From Actinomyces oricola (GTDB taxonomy: Bacteria > Actinomycetota > Actinomycetes > Actinomycetales > Actinomycetaceae), in assembly GCF_004104015.1 (NCBI RefSeq), contig NZ_RYFV01000015.1:1-64000 (forward strand): a stretch of 64,000 nt of DNA, written 5' to 3'. How positions within the stretch are numbered: position 1 is the first letter of the stretch; each line of letters begins with the position of its first letter. The position numbers and the translations under genes are program-made. Shown in pieces: positions 17,788-27,571 of this stretch. A model generated the notes under the pieces. That model saw only the letters and a program-made list of their open reading frames with translations, ran no database searches and was not told the origin of the DNA.

Positions 17788-19050
17788 TCAGGACTGCGGG
17801 GTACCGCACTGAGGGCAGAACCGGGGACGGGCCCCCTCAAAACGGTTGCCGCAGTTGGTGCAGAACGCTGGCGCGGCGGCCGGGGCTTCAGGCTTGGGCT
17901 TACCGCATCCTGGGCAGAAGCGGCCATTGGAGGAGGTCTGGCAGGTTGGGCAGGTCCACGTCTCGCCACCGGCAGCCGGCGCCGAGGAGGCGGAGGCGGG
18001 CGGGGCGGACGCCGCACTCGAGGGGACTGAGCCGTAGCCGGATTGCTGTGCCGCCATCTGGGCCTGGTTGGACTGTGACGCGGCCTGCATAAAACCACCG
18101 CCTGCCTGCATACCCATGCCCATTCCCATAAAGGCCAGGCTGGCACCAGCGGAGTTGGAGCCGGCGGCCTCCATGCCGCGGGCCACCGCCCCCTGGACGT
18201 AGCCCTCGCGCACTGTGGCATCCGAGAGCATGGCGCCCTGGTTGCGCATGTCAATAAGCTTGCGGGACTCCTCGTCGTAGGTGATCGAGGCAATACCGAC
18301 CGAGCAGACCTCCATGCCGCGCATCTGGAGCCATTCCTCGTCGAGCGTGTCCCGCATGTACCGCGACAGCTCTCGCATCTTGGAGGCCACCTGGGAGATG
18401 CGGATCCCGTCGACGCTCATTTGGTTGATCGAGCTTTGAAGCGCCTCCAGGAACTCCGAGAGGTACTGCTCCTTAATGGCATCGATGTGCACCACCGTCG
18501 CGTCGCGGGGAATCACTTCCTGGTAGAAGAGGATCGGGTTGGAGATCTTCAAGGAGAAAGTGCCGTGGCAGCGCAGGAACAGCTCTGCGTTGTAGAAGGT
18601 GTCGAAGTAGTTCAAGGGGCTGGGCGTGCCGAACCGGATGCCCTTGATCTCCTGGAGGTTGACGAAGAACGCCTGCTGCTTGGTGGGCGTACCCCCGCCG
18701 AACTTGAAGCGCTCCCAGGCGTCCTTGATCGAGTCCCCCAGGCCCCCCGCGAACAGGGAGGGCATCATGGAGGAGTCAACCGTGTACAAGCCCGGCTCGG
18801 CGGTGAACTCGGTGATACGGCCGCCGTCGACCAGCATCATTGCCTGACGGTCGTAAACGTGGATCTTCGAGCCGTTGGAGATGACGTCATCGGTGCCCTT
18901 GCGGTTACGCGAGCGCCGGTCGCCCGGGCGCAGCCTCCCGCCCTTGCAGAAGACGACCCCCTCGCCCATCTCCTGCGCCTCGATCGCGTCGAGCCACTGG
19001 TCACCGAGGTTGCCGCCGATCGCGCCCGCCGCCGCCAGGATAAGTCCCAT
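17788..19050 (-). CDS. SPFH-domain protein with C-terminal double zinc ribbon
   Basis: About 420 residues. The body is an SPFH/band-7-like domain of the type often called virion core protein (YdjI-like): KIHVYDRQAMMLVDGGR, FFVNLQEIKG and a long helical stretch LQSSINQMSVDGIRISQ. A Gly/Ala/Gln/Met-rich linker follows (about 290-360). The C-terminus carries two zinc ribbons: CPTCQTSSNGRFCPGCG and CTNCGNRFEGARPRFCPQCG. SPFH proteins assemble on membranes. The ATG at 19050 gives the usual start MGLILAAAG; TTG at 19059 is possible. It is divergent from three further cluster genes, two of which also carry zinc ribbons. Confidence 0.8.
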   Translation of the reverse strand: MGLILAAAGAIGGNLGDQWLDAIEAQEMGEGVVFCKGGRLRPGDRRSRNRKGTDDVISNGSKIHVYDRQAMMLVDGGRITEFTAEPGLYTVDSSMMPSLFAGGLGDSIKDAWERFKFGGGTPTKQQAFFVNLQEIKGIRFGTPSPLNYFDTFYNAELFLRCHGTFSLKISNPILFYQEVIPRDATVVHIDAIKEQYLSEFLEALQSSINQMSVDGIRISQVASKMRELSRYMRDTLDEEWLQMRGMEVCSVGIASITYDEESRKLIDMRNQGAMLSDATVREGYVQGAVARGMEAAGSNSAGASLAFMGMGMGMQAGGGFMQAASQSNQAQMAAQQSGYGSVPSSAASAPPASASSAPAAGGETWTCPTCQTSSNGRFCPGCGKPKPEAPAAAPAFCTNCGNRFEGARPRFCPQCGTPQS

Positions 19051-19419
19051 TAGAGCCAACCGCCCTTCACTGCCGGATTCCCGGGCCCGACGTCGTCACG
19101 GGCCCTCGGGCCGCCAGGCGGCGCCGTCTCCAGCGCGCGTCCTGCACGACTCCGTCAGCCATGATCCCGCCGGCGGCCCGTGAGGAGAATACCCATAAGG
19201 GTACCTGCATGCAGCCAAGGCGACCCTCGAGGGTCTGGACCCCGAGCCGGGCGAGCCCTAGCCTTCTCGTACGTAAGCACCTTCGGGCACGATTCGCGGG
19301 CCCGGCCGGCGCCGCTCGTCCAGCTCGATACCCCATGTCGACTCCCCTGGCCGTCGCAGCCGGGCCGGCCCCCGCACCCGTGAGGTGCGATGAGGGCAGC
19401 ACGCACAGACGGTGAGGTC
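19051..19419. other. Divergent promoter region of the zinc-ribbon cluster
   Basis: 369 bases between the two divergent arms of the cluster. It is GC-rich with a few less GC-rich pieces (19185-19210, 19260-19280). I see no clear -35/-10 pair and no gene. Confidence 0.4.
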
Positions 19420-20685
19420 ATGGTGAGCGATATCCAGTACAAGTGCCCTTCTTGCTCGGCGCCGATTGAATTCGACCCTGCCAGTGGGCTCATGCGCTGC
19501 AACTACTGCGGGAGCAGCGCCACGGTGGAGTCCGTGGAGGCCTTCTCCCGGGGCACCCCAGTACCGGCCTCTGCCCCCGGGGGCGGATACGGCGCCCAGC
19601 AGGGGCCGCCAGGGCCGCAACAACCGGGTGCCCCGGGGCCGCAGGGCGGACCAACACCACCGGGCGCCTGGGGACCCCCAGGACCGCAACAACCGGGCGC
19701 CCAAGGGCCGCAGGGCGGACCAACGCCGCCGTCGTCGGAGCCGAACATTTCCGTCGCCGACCTGCAGGTCAAGTCCGGCAGTCGGCTCAGTGCCGCCGAG
19801 GAGCAGGCGCTCACGCATCTGGAGTGCAACTCCTGCGGCGCCGAGATCGTCGGGGACAATACCCTCCTGGCCACGCGCTGCGGGTTCTGCGGCAACACCT
19901 TCGTGGCCGCCTCCCGGCTTAAAGCGACCCAGGCCCCCCAGTTCCTCATCCCCTTCTCGGTGGACAAGCCGACCATGATCGCGGGCTTTAAGAACGCCGC
20001 CAAGGGCAGGTTCCTTCTTCCCCGGGCCTTCCAGGACGAGCACACCCTGACCGAGGCCACCGGCGCCTACGTCCCCTATTGGTTCCACGACGGTACGGCC
20101 GCCGGCACCGTGCGCTTCCGCGGGGAGAAGGTGGAGCACTGGTCGGACTCCGATTACGATTACACCGAAACCGAGGTCTATGATGTTCTGCGTCAGGGCT
20201 CGATTAAATTCCAGGGAATCCCGGTTTGCGGCACCACTAAACTCAACCCGGCCCGCGCCGAGGGCGTTGAGCCCTTCAACCTGAGCGCCTCAACAGGTTT
20301 TGCCACCGCTTATCTGTCCGGCTATGCGGCCTCCTCCTACGACATTGAGGCGAGCAAAACGGTTGCGCGCGCGGGCACTCGGGCCAGGGCCAGCCTCTCC
20401 CACATGCTCAAGGAGACAGTGACCGGCTACTCCTCCGTGGCCACGGAGTCCTCTGATATCCACACCAATCACACGGCCGTCTGGTATGCGCTGCTGCCGG
20501 TGTGGCTCATTGTCATCCACTACGCGGGCAAGGACTACCCCTTTGCCGTCAACGGCCAGACCGGGGAGATCGTGGGGAGTTTCCCGATCAGCAAGGCGAA
20601 GCTGAGCATTCTGTACGGGCTCTTCGGAATCCCCTTGTGCACCCTTTTCGGGGCGCTCGGCTGGAACATTTTTCACCTGATCTGA
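19420..20685 (+). CDS. Zinc-ribbon membrane protein (TFIIB-type N-terminal ribbon)
   Basis: A 421-residue protein. The N-terminus has a TFIIB-like ribbon ([23 protein letters not shown]). A Pro/Gly/Gln-rich repeat follows (about 45-110; [18 protein letters not shown]-like units). A second ribbon ([23 protein letters not shown]) is near residues 140-165. The large middle region carries [17 protein letters not shown], and there is a C-terminal transmembrane helix ([20 protein letters not shown]). ATG 19420 or GTG 19423 both fit GGTGAGG upstream. It belongs to a family of bacterial zinc-ribbon membrane proteins that occur with TPM and SPFH proteins. Function unknown. Confidence 0.75.
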   Translation: MVSDIQYKCPSCSAPIEFDPASGLMRCNYCGSSATVESVEAFSRGTPVPASAPGGGYGAQQGPPGPQQPGAPGPQGGPTPPGAWGPPGPQQPGAQGPQGGPTPPSSEPNISVADLQVKSGSRLSAAEEQALTHLECNSCGAEIVGDNTLLATRCGFCGNTFVAASRLKATQAPQFLIPFSVDKPTMIAGFKNAAKGRFLLPRAFQDEHTLTEATGAYVPYWFHDGTAAGTVRFRGEKVEHWSDSDYDYTETEVYDVLRQGSIKFQGIPVCGTTKLNPARAEGVEPFNLSASTGFATAYLSGYAASSYDIEASKTVARAGTRARASLSHMLKETVTGYSSVATESSDIHTNHTAVWYALLPVWLIVIHYAGKDYPFAVNGQTGEIVGSFPISKAKLSILYGLFGIPLCTLFGALGWNIFHLI

Positions 20686-20702
20686 TCGCGCAGGAGCACT
20701 CG

Positions 20703-21548
20703 ATGAGCACGACCCTTCAACCCCTGGCCGGCCGCCAGTTCGCGCGGATTCGGTCCATCGCCGTCGTCCTGGCCATGGGCCTCCTTCTAGTGCTGGCACT
20801 AGTCCCACAGGCGGCCCGGGCGGACACACGGCATGTTATTGACGAGTCAGGGGTTCTCTCCGACTCCGAGGAGCAACAGCTCGAGGATCAGATCCTGGCC
20901 ACCTCCTCCAAGTACGACCAGGATATTGTCATCCTCATCGCCGACCTCAACGGCATGACCCCCATGGCCCGCGCCGACGACTACTTCGATTACAACGACT
21001 ACGGCATCGGCCCCAACCGCAGCGGCGTCTTGCTCCTCATTTCCCCCGAAAGCCGCGACTGGTGGATCTCCACCCGGGGCGCCTCCATCACCACCTTCAC
21101 CGACCAGGGCATTGAAGCCCTCGGCGCGCGTCTCAAACCGTCCCTGAGTGACAACGAGTGGTACAAGGCCTCCACGCTCTTCGTTGACGAGTGCGACCGT
21201 TATATGCAGGCCGCCAGCAAGGGCAAGCCGATCACCCGGGCCCCCTTGGATCCCGCGACGTGGCTCATCAACTCGACCCTTGCCACCTTCGGGGTGTTCT
21301 TCGGAGGACTGTGCACCGTTGCCATGGTCCACGGGTTCTTCGTCAGCAAGATGAAGAACGAGGGCCTGGAGCCGACGGCGAAGAACTACGTGGTCCCCAA
21401 CTCCCTGGCAATCACCACCAGCCGTGACACCTTCATCTCCCGCAATGTCGATCGGACACGCAAGGAGTCGAAGTCCTCCAGTTCCGGCTCCTCGACACAC
21501 ACCTCCTCCTCGGGCTCCTCCCACGGAGGTGGCGGGGGCAAGTTCTAG
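20703..21548 (+). CDS. TPM-domain membrane protein
   Basis: A 281-residue protein with a signal peptide (IRSIAVVLAMGLLLVLALVPQAARA), an extracytoplasmic TPM domain (HVIDESGVLSDSEEQQLEDQ, DIVILIADLNG), one transmembrane helix near residues 200-220 (LATFGVFFGGLCTVAMVHGF) and a Ser/Gly-rich tail ending HGGGGGKF. TPM domains occur in membrane proteins such as YgcG; some are linked to photosystem II repair or stress. GGAG precedes the ATG. It starts 17 bases after the zinc-ribbon gene, so the two are co-transcribed. Confidence 0.85.
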   Translation: MSTTLQPLAGRQFARIRSIAVVLAMGLLLVLALVPQAARADTRHVIDESGVLSDSEEQQLEDQILATSSKYDQDIVILIADLNGMTPMARADDYFDYNDYGIGPNRSGVLLLISPESRDWWISTRGASITTFTDQGIEALGARLKPSLSDNEWYKASTLFVDECDRYMQAASKGKPITRAPLDPATWLINSTLATFGVFFGGLCTVAMVHGFFVSKMKNEGLEPTAKNYVVPNSLAITTSRDTFISRNVDRTRKESKSSSSGSSTHTSSSGSSHGGGGGKF

Positions 21549-21675
21549 CACCAGGGCCGCGGCCATGGAGCCCAGGGTCGCCCCAATCCGTCAATCCCGA
21601 CCACAGACACCACCACATCCCGCCAGGAGAAGATCATGGGACTGTTCAGCGCCAAAACATGCGAGCTGTGCGGCG

Positions 21676-21683
21676 CCAAGGCC
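21676..21683. repeat. Target-site duplication, left copy
   Basis: CCAAGGCC directly before the left end of the IS; the same eight bases occur at 23061-23068 after the right end. Confidence 0.9.
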
Positions 21684-23060
21684 GGGTTATAGGGCAGAAC
21701 GTGTTGCTTAAGATCGGGTTTTTCGTTGCGGTGACGGGGAAAAGTCGGGGTGATTATGGTGTTGGCGGTTAATCCGGGAGGGTGCTTGACATCCCGGGCT
21801 GACTGTGTCGTCCATGAGGACGCGATCTGTCAGAGCCAGGACCTGCCCGGTGTGCCAGGAGCCGATGAGGAAGCACGGACGCACCGCGGCCGGATCCCAG
21901 CGCTGGAGGTGCACCGCGTGCAGCCTGACCACCACGGCACCACGGGCCGCCTCTCGGGCCCGGACCGAGCAGGCGGCCCCGGGCGAGTTCGTCGCCTGGG
22001 CGACATCCAACGACCCTCAGTCCAAGCAACCCGGCGCAGGAAGGGCCTTCCGCCGCCGGGTCTCCTGGTGTTGGCAGGTCCCCGTCCCCCACCCACCAGT
22101 CACCGGCGAGGTCTTCCCCCAGGTGTTCATCGACGGGCTGTACCTCAGCGGCGGATGGACCCTCCTGGTGGCAAGAAACCCCACCCACGTCATCGCGTGG
22201 CAGTGGGCCGGCTCAGAAAGCGCTGCTGCCTACAGCGCCCTGCTGACCCCGATCGCTCCGCCCGACCTGGTCACCACCGACGGGGCCGGCGGAGCCCTCA
22301 AAGCACTCCACGCGCTATGGCCTGATACCCCCATCCAACGCTGCCTGATCCACATCCACCGCGACACCAGGCGAGACCTGACCCGCAACCCCATCACCAC
22401 CCAGGGCAAGGCCCTGCTGGCCCACTCCCGCAAGCTGCTCAAGATCACCACCCCCGACCAAGCAGCCACCTGGCTAGCAGCCCTGAACGACTACGGCACC
22501 CAGTACCACCACTGGCTGGACCAGCGCACCACCGCCGAACAAGACCCCGCCACCGCCGCGCTCACCGGCCGCAAGTGGTGGTACACCCACGCCCGCACCC
22601 GCCGCGCCTACAAACGCCTCGAACGCCTCGAACGCCTCGCCAGACAAGGCACGCTCTTCGCCTACCTCGCCGACCCCACCGGCCAGCCCCGCCCCACCCC
22701 ACTGGAACGCACCACCAACCCCATCGAAGCCACCAACCACCAGATCCGCGACCGGCTACGCCACCACCGCGGCGCCGGCCCGGAACACCAAGCCGTCATC
22801 ATCGACTGGACACTCTCCCAACTCACCGCCCAGCCACCCACACCAGCCGACGCCTTGAAAACCTGGAACCAGAACAACAGGAGACCGGCCACACGCGTCC
22901 CGACCAAGACAACCACCACGCACACCAGCCCACACCCCACCGGATGGGGCACCACCCCCACCCCCGAAGAAAGCCTATGGAACCGCCGAGGCTGGGCAGG
23001 ACGACCCCACTAACACCCCACGACACGCCACCTAAAACAACACGTTCTGTCCTATAACCC
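21684..23060 (+). mobile_element. IS1249-like insertion sequence (IS256 superfamily), 1377 bp
   Basis: Both ends begin GGGTTATAGG and match at 22 of the first 23 bases (left GGCAGAACGTGTTG, right GACAGAACGTGTTG after the shared GGGTTATAG). It is flanked by 8-bp direct repeats, as expected for IS256-type transposition. One transposase gene fills it. The clean target duplication and the undecayed gene on either side suggest a recent insertion. Confidence 0.93.
21805..23013 (+). CDS. IS1249-type transposase
   Basis: A 402-residue (GTG 21805) or 399-residue (ATG 21814) mutator-type DDE transposase. An N-terminal zinc ribbon (CPVCQEPMRKHGRTAAGSQRW then CTAC) is typical of the IS1249 group. Candidate catalytic acids are D in FIDGLYLSGG, D in VTTDGAGGA and E in NPIEATNHQIR. 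The C-terminus is Thr/Pro-rich. Codon use is richer in C/A third positions than in neighbouring host genes, consistent with an incoming element. It appears intact. Confidence 0.92.
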   Translation: MSSMRTRSVRARTCPVCQEPMRKHGRTAAGSQRWRCTACSLTTTAPRAASRARTEQAAPGEFVAWATSNDPQSKQPGAGRAFRRRVSWCWQVPVPHPPVTGEVFPQVFIDGLYLSGGWTLLVARNPTHVIAWQWAGSESAAAYSALLTPIAPPDLVTTDGAGGALKALHALWPDTPIQRCLIHIHRDTRRDLTRNPITTQGKALLAHSRKLLKITTPDQAATWLAALNDYGTQYHHWLDQRTTAEQDPATAALTGRKWWYTHARTRRAYKRLERLERLARQGTLFAYLADPTGQPRPTPLERTTNPIEATNHQIRDRLRHHRGAGPEHQAVIIDWTLSQLTAQPPTPADALKTWNQNNRRPATRVPTKTTTTHTSPHPTGWGTTPTPEESLWNRRGWAGRPH

Positions 23061-23068
23061 CCAAGGCC
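23061..23068. repeat. Target-site duplication, right copy
   Basis: CCAAGGCC, matching 21676-21683. Confidence 0.9.
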
Positions 23069-24316
23069 GGTATGCTCACCAAACTCAAACTCGCCGAGGG
23101 CTACCTCTGCTCACGCTGCAAGAAGAAGGTTTCTGTTTTCTCCTCGGGGTGGAACCGCCTGCGCGTAGACGACGTGCGCGCCCACCTCCAGGCCCGGGAA
23201 GCCAACCGGGAGCGCTTCGCCCAGTTTCACGCCGACTATACGGCCGGGTCCGACGGCCTTCTCCAGGTCGACCTGACCCACAGGTGGTTCCTTTTCGGCT
23301 TTGGCCGGGATTGGGAGGAGGGCAACCCGCAGGTCTTCGACTTGGCCGCCCTGACCGCCTTGACCTTCATCCCCGACTACGAGAACTTCACGAAGGACAC
23401 CGACGGCGACGGCATCCCCGACCACCACGACACCGTGGACAACCGCACCGGCACCGCAACCCGGCCCGGCCACGCCGGTTCTCCCCTGAATACTATGAGC
23501 TCGGGCATGGGTAACACTCAGCCGTTGGACGCCGACACCCTCCACATGCTCATTCAGACCACCCAAATGTCGCGCTACGTCAAGGTCATCGAGGCGCCGC
23601 GGGACGCCAACGGCTACGCCAAGCCCGTCGAAGGGTTCATCCTCCGGTTCACCATCAATGACCCCTACGTTCATGAAGTCACCTGGCGCTCCCGGACGAC
23701 GACCTTCAGCGGGCAGGGAATGACAGAGGCCTTCCAGCGCTGCGTCGATGTCGCACGGCTTTTCGAGCAGGTCACGAGCACGGCCGCCGCCGGCCCCGTT
23801 ATGGGCGTCGGCGGGGGCATGCCCGGCGGCATGGGGGCGCCCATGGGGTCCCCCGCCGTGGGCGGCTACCCGCCTCAGCCCGGTTTCCCGGCTCAGGCCG
23901 GCCAGCCCGGGTTCACCCAGCCCCTGCAGCCCGGGTTCCCCGGTCAGCCCGGAGTCGCCCAACCCGGCTACCCGGGCCAACCAGGGCTGCCTCAGCCCGG
24001 CTATCCGGCTCAGGCTGGTCAGCCCGGGCTCACCCAGCCCCCGGGCGCCGCCCAACCCGGTTTCCCGGCCCAGGCCGGCCAGGCCGGGCTCACCCAGCCC
24101 CCGGGCGCCGCCCAGCCCTCTCAGCCCGGCCATCCGGGCCAGCAGGGTTACAGCGCACCGGATCAGCAGGCGGCGCAGGGGGCGACCCCGGTTTGCCCCG
24201 CTTGCGGCGCCGCCGCCACCGGCGCCTTCTGCGGGGCCTGCGGCTCCCGAATCTAGGGGCCCGACGAATCCGGGGCCCGATCGTCGGGGCGGACGCGCTT
24301 GCCGGCCCTCACCGCT

Positions 24317-24348
24317 CCTGTTGGGTTTCCAGGTACGAGCCCAACAGG
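24317..24348. terminator. Hairpin between convergent genes
   Basis: CCTGTTGGG (24317-24325) pairs with CCCAACAGG (24340-24348) around a 14-nt loop, between the end of the DUF4428 gene and the end of the kinase operon. Confidence 0.5.
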
Positions 24349-24416
24349 GGCCTTAGGGGTTGGCAGCGGGGTTGACGTCCAGGAAGTCCTGCGGGACTGA
24401 AATAGCCTGCGCGCTG

Positions 24417-25745
24417 TTACACCTCGGATCCTGGGGACTCCCGGCAGGGCGGAATACTGGCCCGCAGCACGAACTCCTTGCCGACCTCGGTCTCCAGGAC
24501 GCCCCCCAGGGCGACCAGGCGCTGGCGCATCCCCCGCATCCCAGTGCGCTCACGCAGCCCCTGAGAAGGTGTCGGCGCTCCAGGCGCCTCAGGAATCGCG
24601 TTGCGCACCGTCATGAAGACCCCCACCCCCTGGTCACCGGGAACGTCCTCCAGGACGACGTCGATGCGCCGGGCCCCGGCGTGCAGGACTGCATTAGTGA
24701 CCGCTTGGCCAAGAACCTCCACCAGCAGCAGGGCGATTTCCTGGTCCTGCGGCAGGTCCCCGGTGACAATCACCTGCGTACCGACCAACTCGCCGCCTTC
24801 GACCACGTCCTCCAGGCGCTCCACCGCATCCCTGGCTCCTGGCTGCACCACCGTGTACTCCGTCAACCCCGCCAGGAGGCCGGAGAGCACCTGCAGCCGG
24901 TCGGCGTCCCCCACGCCCTCCTGAAGGAGCTTCTTCGCGAAGGTCAGCCGCTGGGCCAGCACGTCATGAAGGCGGGCCCGGGCCATCAATACGTCGCGCT
25001 CAGCCAGGAGTCGACCCACCTCGTCTATGGCGGTGCGCAGTCGCAGCGTCGAAGCCTCCAGGCGGTCGACCTCCTGCGCCAACTCGCGCGTGAGCGTTTC
25101 CACCTCAGTGATGTCCTGGCCACTGAGTTCATACCCTCCCGTCCCATCCCTGGCGCGGGTCAGGGCCCACAGGCGGCCCTGGGCCTCCACCAGCATGCAC
25201 TCCTCGCCCCCGCCCTGAATGCGCATCTCGACGGCCCTGTCCCGTAAAGCCTCCCAGATGTCCTCCAGGGGCCACGCCCCTCTTATGCCGTGCGCGCCCA
25301 GAAGAAGGCGCATGGTGTCGTTGACGAAGGAGGGGCGCCCCGCGCCGCCGGAAATCGCGAGTGCGCCAGGGTAGGTGTCAAAAGCGGCCTTGAATGTCAA
25401 GGCGGTTGATGCCTGTCGCAGGGCGCGGACCTGGACGGCCAGGAGCAGCCCGGACGCCAGGAGAAGGGCCGGGACTGCCAGGACTACTGACACGGGCGGC
25501 CAGCCGCCCCCGCCTGAGCCCGGGCCGCTAGGGGCGGGTGCAGCCCCCAAATGCTTGGCGGCGCAGGTGAGGCGGAAGGCGAGCACTGCCTGGACCACGC
25601 TCAGCGCACCCCCGAGGGAGGCCTCCCAGCCACGGCGTCGTACCCCCGCGGCCAGAAGAATCAAGACACTCATCCCCGCCCCCGCCAAGGAGAGGAGTTC
25701 TAAGACGAGCAGCGTGCCGACCCCACCGGGCACCGTGCTCAACAT
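24417..25745 (-). CDS. Sensor histidine kinase-like protein
   Basis: A 442-residue membrane protein: N-terminal helices (about 1-120, including LLLASGLLLAVQV), a PAS-like segment (about 135-200, FDTYPGALAISGGAG), a helical region with a candidate phospho-acceptor His in ARARLHDVLAQRLTF, and a C-terminal HATPase-like domain with N-box NAVLHAGARRIDVVL and glycine-rich GLRERTGMRGMRQRL. The layout fits kinases that pair with LuxR-type regulators. Its start overlaps the end of the 610-residue gene by seven bases, so it is translationally coupled in a three-gene operon. Confidence 0.8.
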   Translation of the reverse strand: MLSTVPGGVGTLLVLELLSLAGAGMSVLILLAAGVRRRGWEASLGGALSVVQAVLAFRLTCAAKHLGAAPAPSGPGSGGGGWPPVSVVLAVPALLLASGLLLAVQVRALRQASTALTFKAAFDTYPGALAISGGAGRPSFVNDTMRLLLGAHGIRGAWPLEDIWEALRDRAVEMRIQGGGEECMLVEAQGRLWALTRARDGTGGYELSGQDITEVETLTRELAQEVDRLEASTLRLRTAIDEVGRLLAERDVLMARARLHDVLAQRLTFAKKLLQEGVGDADRLQVLSGLLAGLTEYTVVQPGARDAVERLEDVVEGGELVGTQVIVTGDLPQDQEIALLLVEVLGQAVTNAVLHAGARRIDVVLEDVPGDQGVGVFMTVRNAIPEAPGAPTPSQGLRERTGMRGMRQRLVALGGVLETEVGKEFVLRASIPPCRESPGSEV

Positions 25746-27571
25746 GGCGCCCCCTGGGCGCAGGCGGTGAACCGCATGACCCCGTCCTCGACCTCGGCCC
25801 GGCAGCCGGCGCGCCGGCCGGCTGTTGTGGACAGTCGCTGAAGAACGGAGGGCGTGAGCCCCTGCCCGTCCCCGCCGTCGGCCTCCGCCTGAATGCGCAA
25901 GATGGTCCCGTCCCCGGTCTGGTCGAGTTGCATGAGAACGTCGGCGCCGTCGACCTCCGCGAGCATCAGGAGGACGGCGTGGGCGGTGGCCAGCAGGTGC
26001 AGCACCTCGGTCAGACCCATTCGTCCCGGCCCGGTCCTGGCCGCCGCCCCGCCTTGCAGCCGAACAAGACCGGCCGCGTGACTGCTGGAGGAGAAGTCCG
26101 CGCAGAGCCGGGACAGGGCGTCGGCCAAGGCGTCGGGGGCCAGGGCGCCGGCGTCCAGGGTGTCGGCGCCCAACACGAGATGACCGGCCTGCTTGGCGTA
26201 CCCCAGTTCCACACAGGCCTGGCGCAGCAGGCGCGCCCGCAGGGGCGCCGACGCCGTGGGCAGGAGCTCCCCAACCCGGGCCACCCCCTCCAGGCTCGGG
26301 GTCATGACCCGGCGGAGGGCGTCCAGGACGGCGGTGCGCTGCGCGAGCTCGCCATGCAGGGATTCAAGGTCCGCGGTCCGGGTGAGGGCGTCGTACTGGG
26401 CGGCCGCCTGGGCCCGGATGCGCAACAGGTTCTCGCGCAGCTGGAGGCTGTGTTCGACGTCTACTGTCCAGGTCAACTCACCGCCGGGCACGACCAGGCT
26501 GCGCTCCTGGCAGCGGTGCCCGGTCGAGGGGTCGCGCCCCCTCACCAGGGGCCGGTAGGTCGAGGTCTGGGCCAGGACCCGTCCACGCGTTGAGGTCAGC
26601 CGGGCCGGGACCTGTGAACGGCCGAAACTGCGGCGGTAGTCCCTCATGGTGGGGACCTGCCCCGAGCGCAGAGCCAGCTCCCACAGGGCGACAATGATGA
26701 GGATGCCCACCCGGCTGACCTCCAGGCCCCGAATCAGGGGGCCAATGGTCACATAGATGACAATGTAGCCCGCCAGCACAACGACCAGACCGATTTGACC
26801 CGCCATGATCGCGCGTCGGCCGCAGCGGTGGGCCACGCGGACCAGGATCACCCAGGCGCAGGTCAGGAGCAGGGCCACCCACGCCATGACCGCGACGTAA
26901 CCCCAGCGATAGGCGTATCCGCCGTCGTCAATGAATGTCGGGGACAGTGCGAAAACCTGGCCGTGAACGGGGTTGGTCTCAACCAGGAGGAGGAGGGCCG
27001 CGGACACTGCTATGCAGGCGCGCCCCATCCAACGGCTCACCCGGTTCGGCGAATCACCGCCCAACATGGTCTGGGCGATGAGGAGGGCGATCGTCGGGGA
27101 GGCGAGAATAGGCACGTAGTACTGCATCCACAGCATCTCATGGGCCCAGGCGGGGGCGGAGAGCTTGAGAAGGCGCACAACGCACCACAGCGTCAGGAAC
27201 ACGCACTGGAGCAGCAACAGCGTACGGATCCGACGGGCGGGGACCCTCCAGTAGATGGTGGCGCCCCACAGGACGAGAACAAGGGTGAGAATGATGTAAT
27301 TCGCCATATGCTGGCGGGTCCATGCGGGCATCTCTGCGGGCAGGGCCACTAATGCGGTCCCGATCAGAGGCGGGGACGGGAAAGAGGGCAGGGAATGTAA
27401 GGAATGCAGGGAATGTAGGGAATGGCCCCAGGAGGAGAGTGCGCTCCAGGGCGACGGCGGGTCGGGGGGCGTTGATGGAGCCGGCGGGACAATCGGGACA
27501 ATGGGGAGTTCCAGGCTCCCCGCCCAGCAGCGCACAGCGGACCACGCCCCGACGACCAGCGACATACTCAC
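25739..27571 (-). CDS. 7TM sensor protein resembling a histidine kinase N-terminus
   Basis: A 610-residue frame. Seven hydrophobic helices lie at about residues 90-310 (from MANYIILTLVLVLWGATIYW to IVIYVTIGPLI), like the 7TM N-terminal module of some kinases. The cytoplasmic half (about 330-610) is helical and ends in a strand-rich part (ADVLMQLDQTGDGTILRIQA) like a degenerate HATPase; no convincing H-box or G-box is seen. GTG 27571 overlaps the regulator's stop (GTGA), supporting coupling. An alternative start is ATG near residue 80. The first 85 residues include SLHSLHSLHSLPS, coded by a short DNA tandem repeat. Confidence 0.65.
   Translation of the reverse strand: MSMSLVVGAWSAVRCWAGSLELPIVPIVPPAPSTPPDPPSPWSALSSWGHSLHSLHSLHSLPSFPSPPLIGTALVALPAEMPAWTRQHMANYIILTLVLVLWGATIYWRVPARRIRTLLLLQCVFLTLWCVVRLLKLSAPAWAHEMLWMQYYVPILASPTIALLIAQTMLGGDSPNRVSRWMGRACIAVSAALLLLVETNPVHGQVFALSPTFIDDGGYAYRWGYVAVMAWVALLLTCAWVILVRVAHRCGRRAIMAGQIGLVVVLAGYIVIYVTIGPLIRGLEVSRVGILIIVALWELALRSGQVPTMRDYRRSFGRSQVPARLTSTRGRVLAQTSTYRPLVRGRDPSTGHRCQERSLVVPGGELTWTVDVEHSLQLRENLLRIRAQAAAQYDALTRTADLESLHGELAQRTAVLDALRRVMTPSLEGVARVGELLPTASAPLRARLLRQACVELGYAKQAGHLVLGADTLDAGALAPDALADALSRLCADFSSSSHAAGLVRLQGGAAARTGPGRMGLTEVLHLLATAHAVLLMLAEVDGADVLMQLDQTGDGTILRIQAEADGGDGQGLTPSVLQRLSTTAGRRAGCRAEVEDGVMRFTACAQGAPC

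Larger units (their letters stand above)
21636..24256 (+). pseudogene. DUF4428-like zinc-ribbon protein gene, interrupted by an IS element
   Basis: The 5' part (21636-21683) encodes 16 residues (MGLFSAKTCELCGAKA) and the 3' part resumes at 23069 in the same frame (GMLTKLKLAEGYLC). Removing the IS and one copy of the 8-bp duplication restores a 411-residue protein. The N-terminal CELCG and YLCSRC form a zinc ribbon split by the insertion. The middle has SGWNRLRVDDVRAHLQAREA; the tail is Gly/Pro/Gln-rich (QPGFPAQAGQ-type repeats) and ends in a second ribbon (CPACGAAATGAFCGACG). Translation might restart at ATG 23072 and make a protein lacking the first ribbon. Confidence 0.85.
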
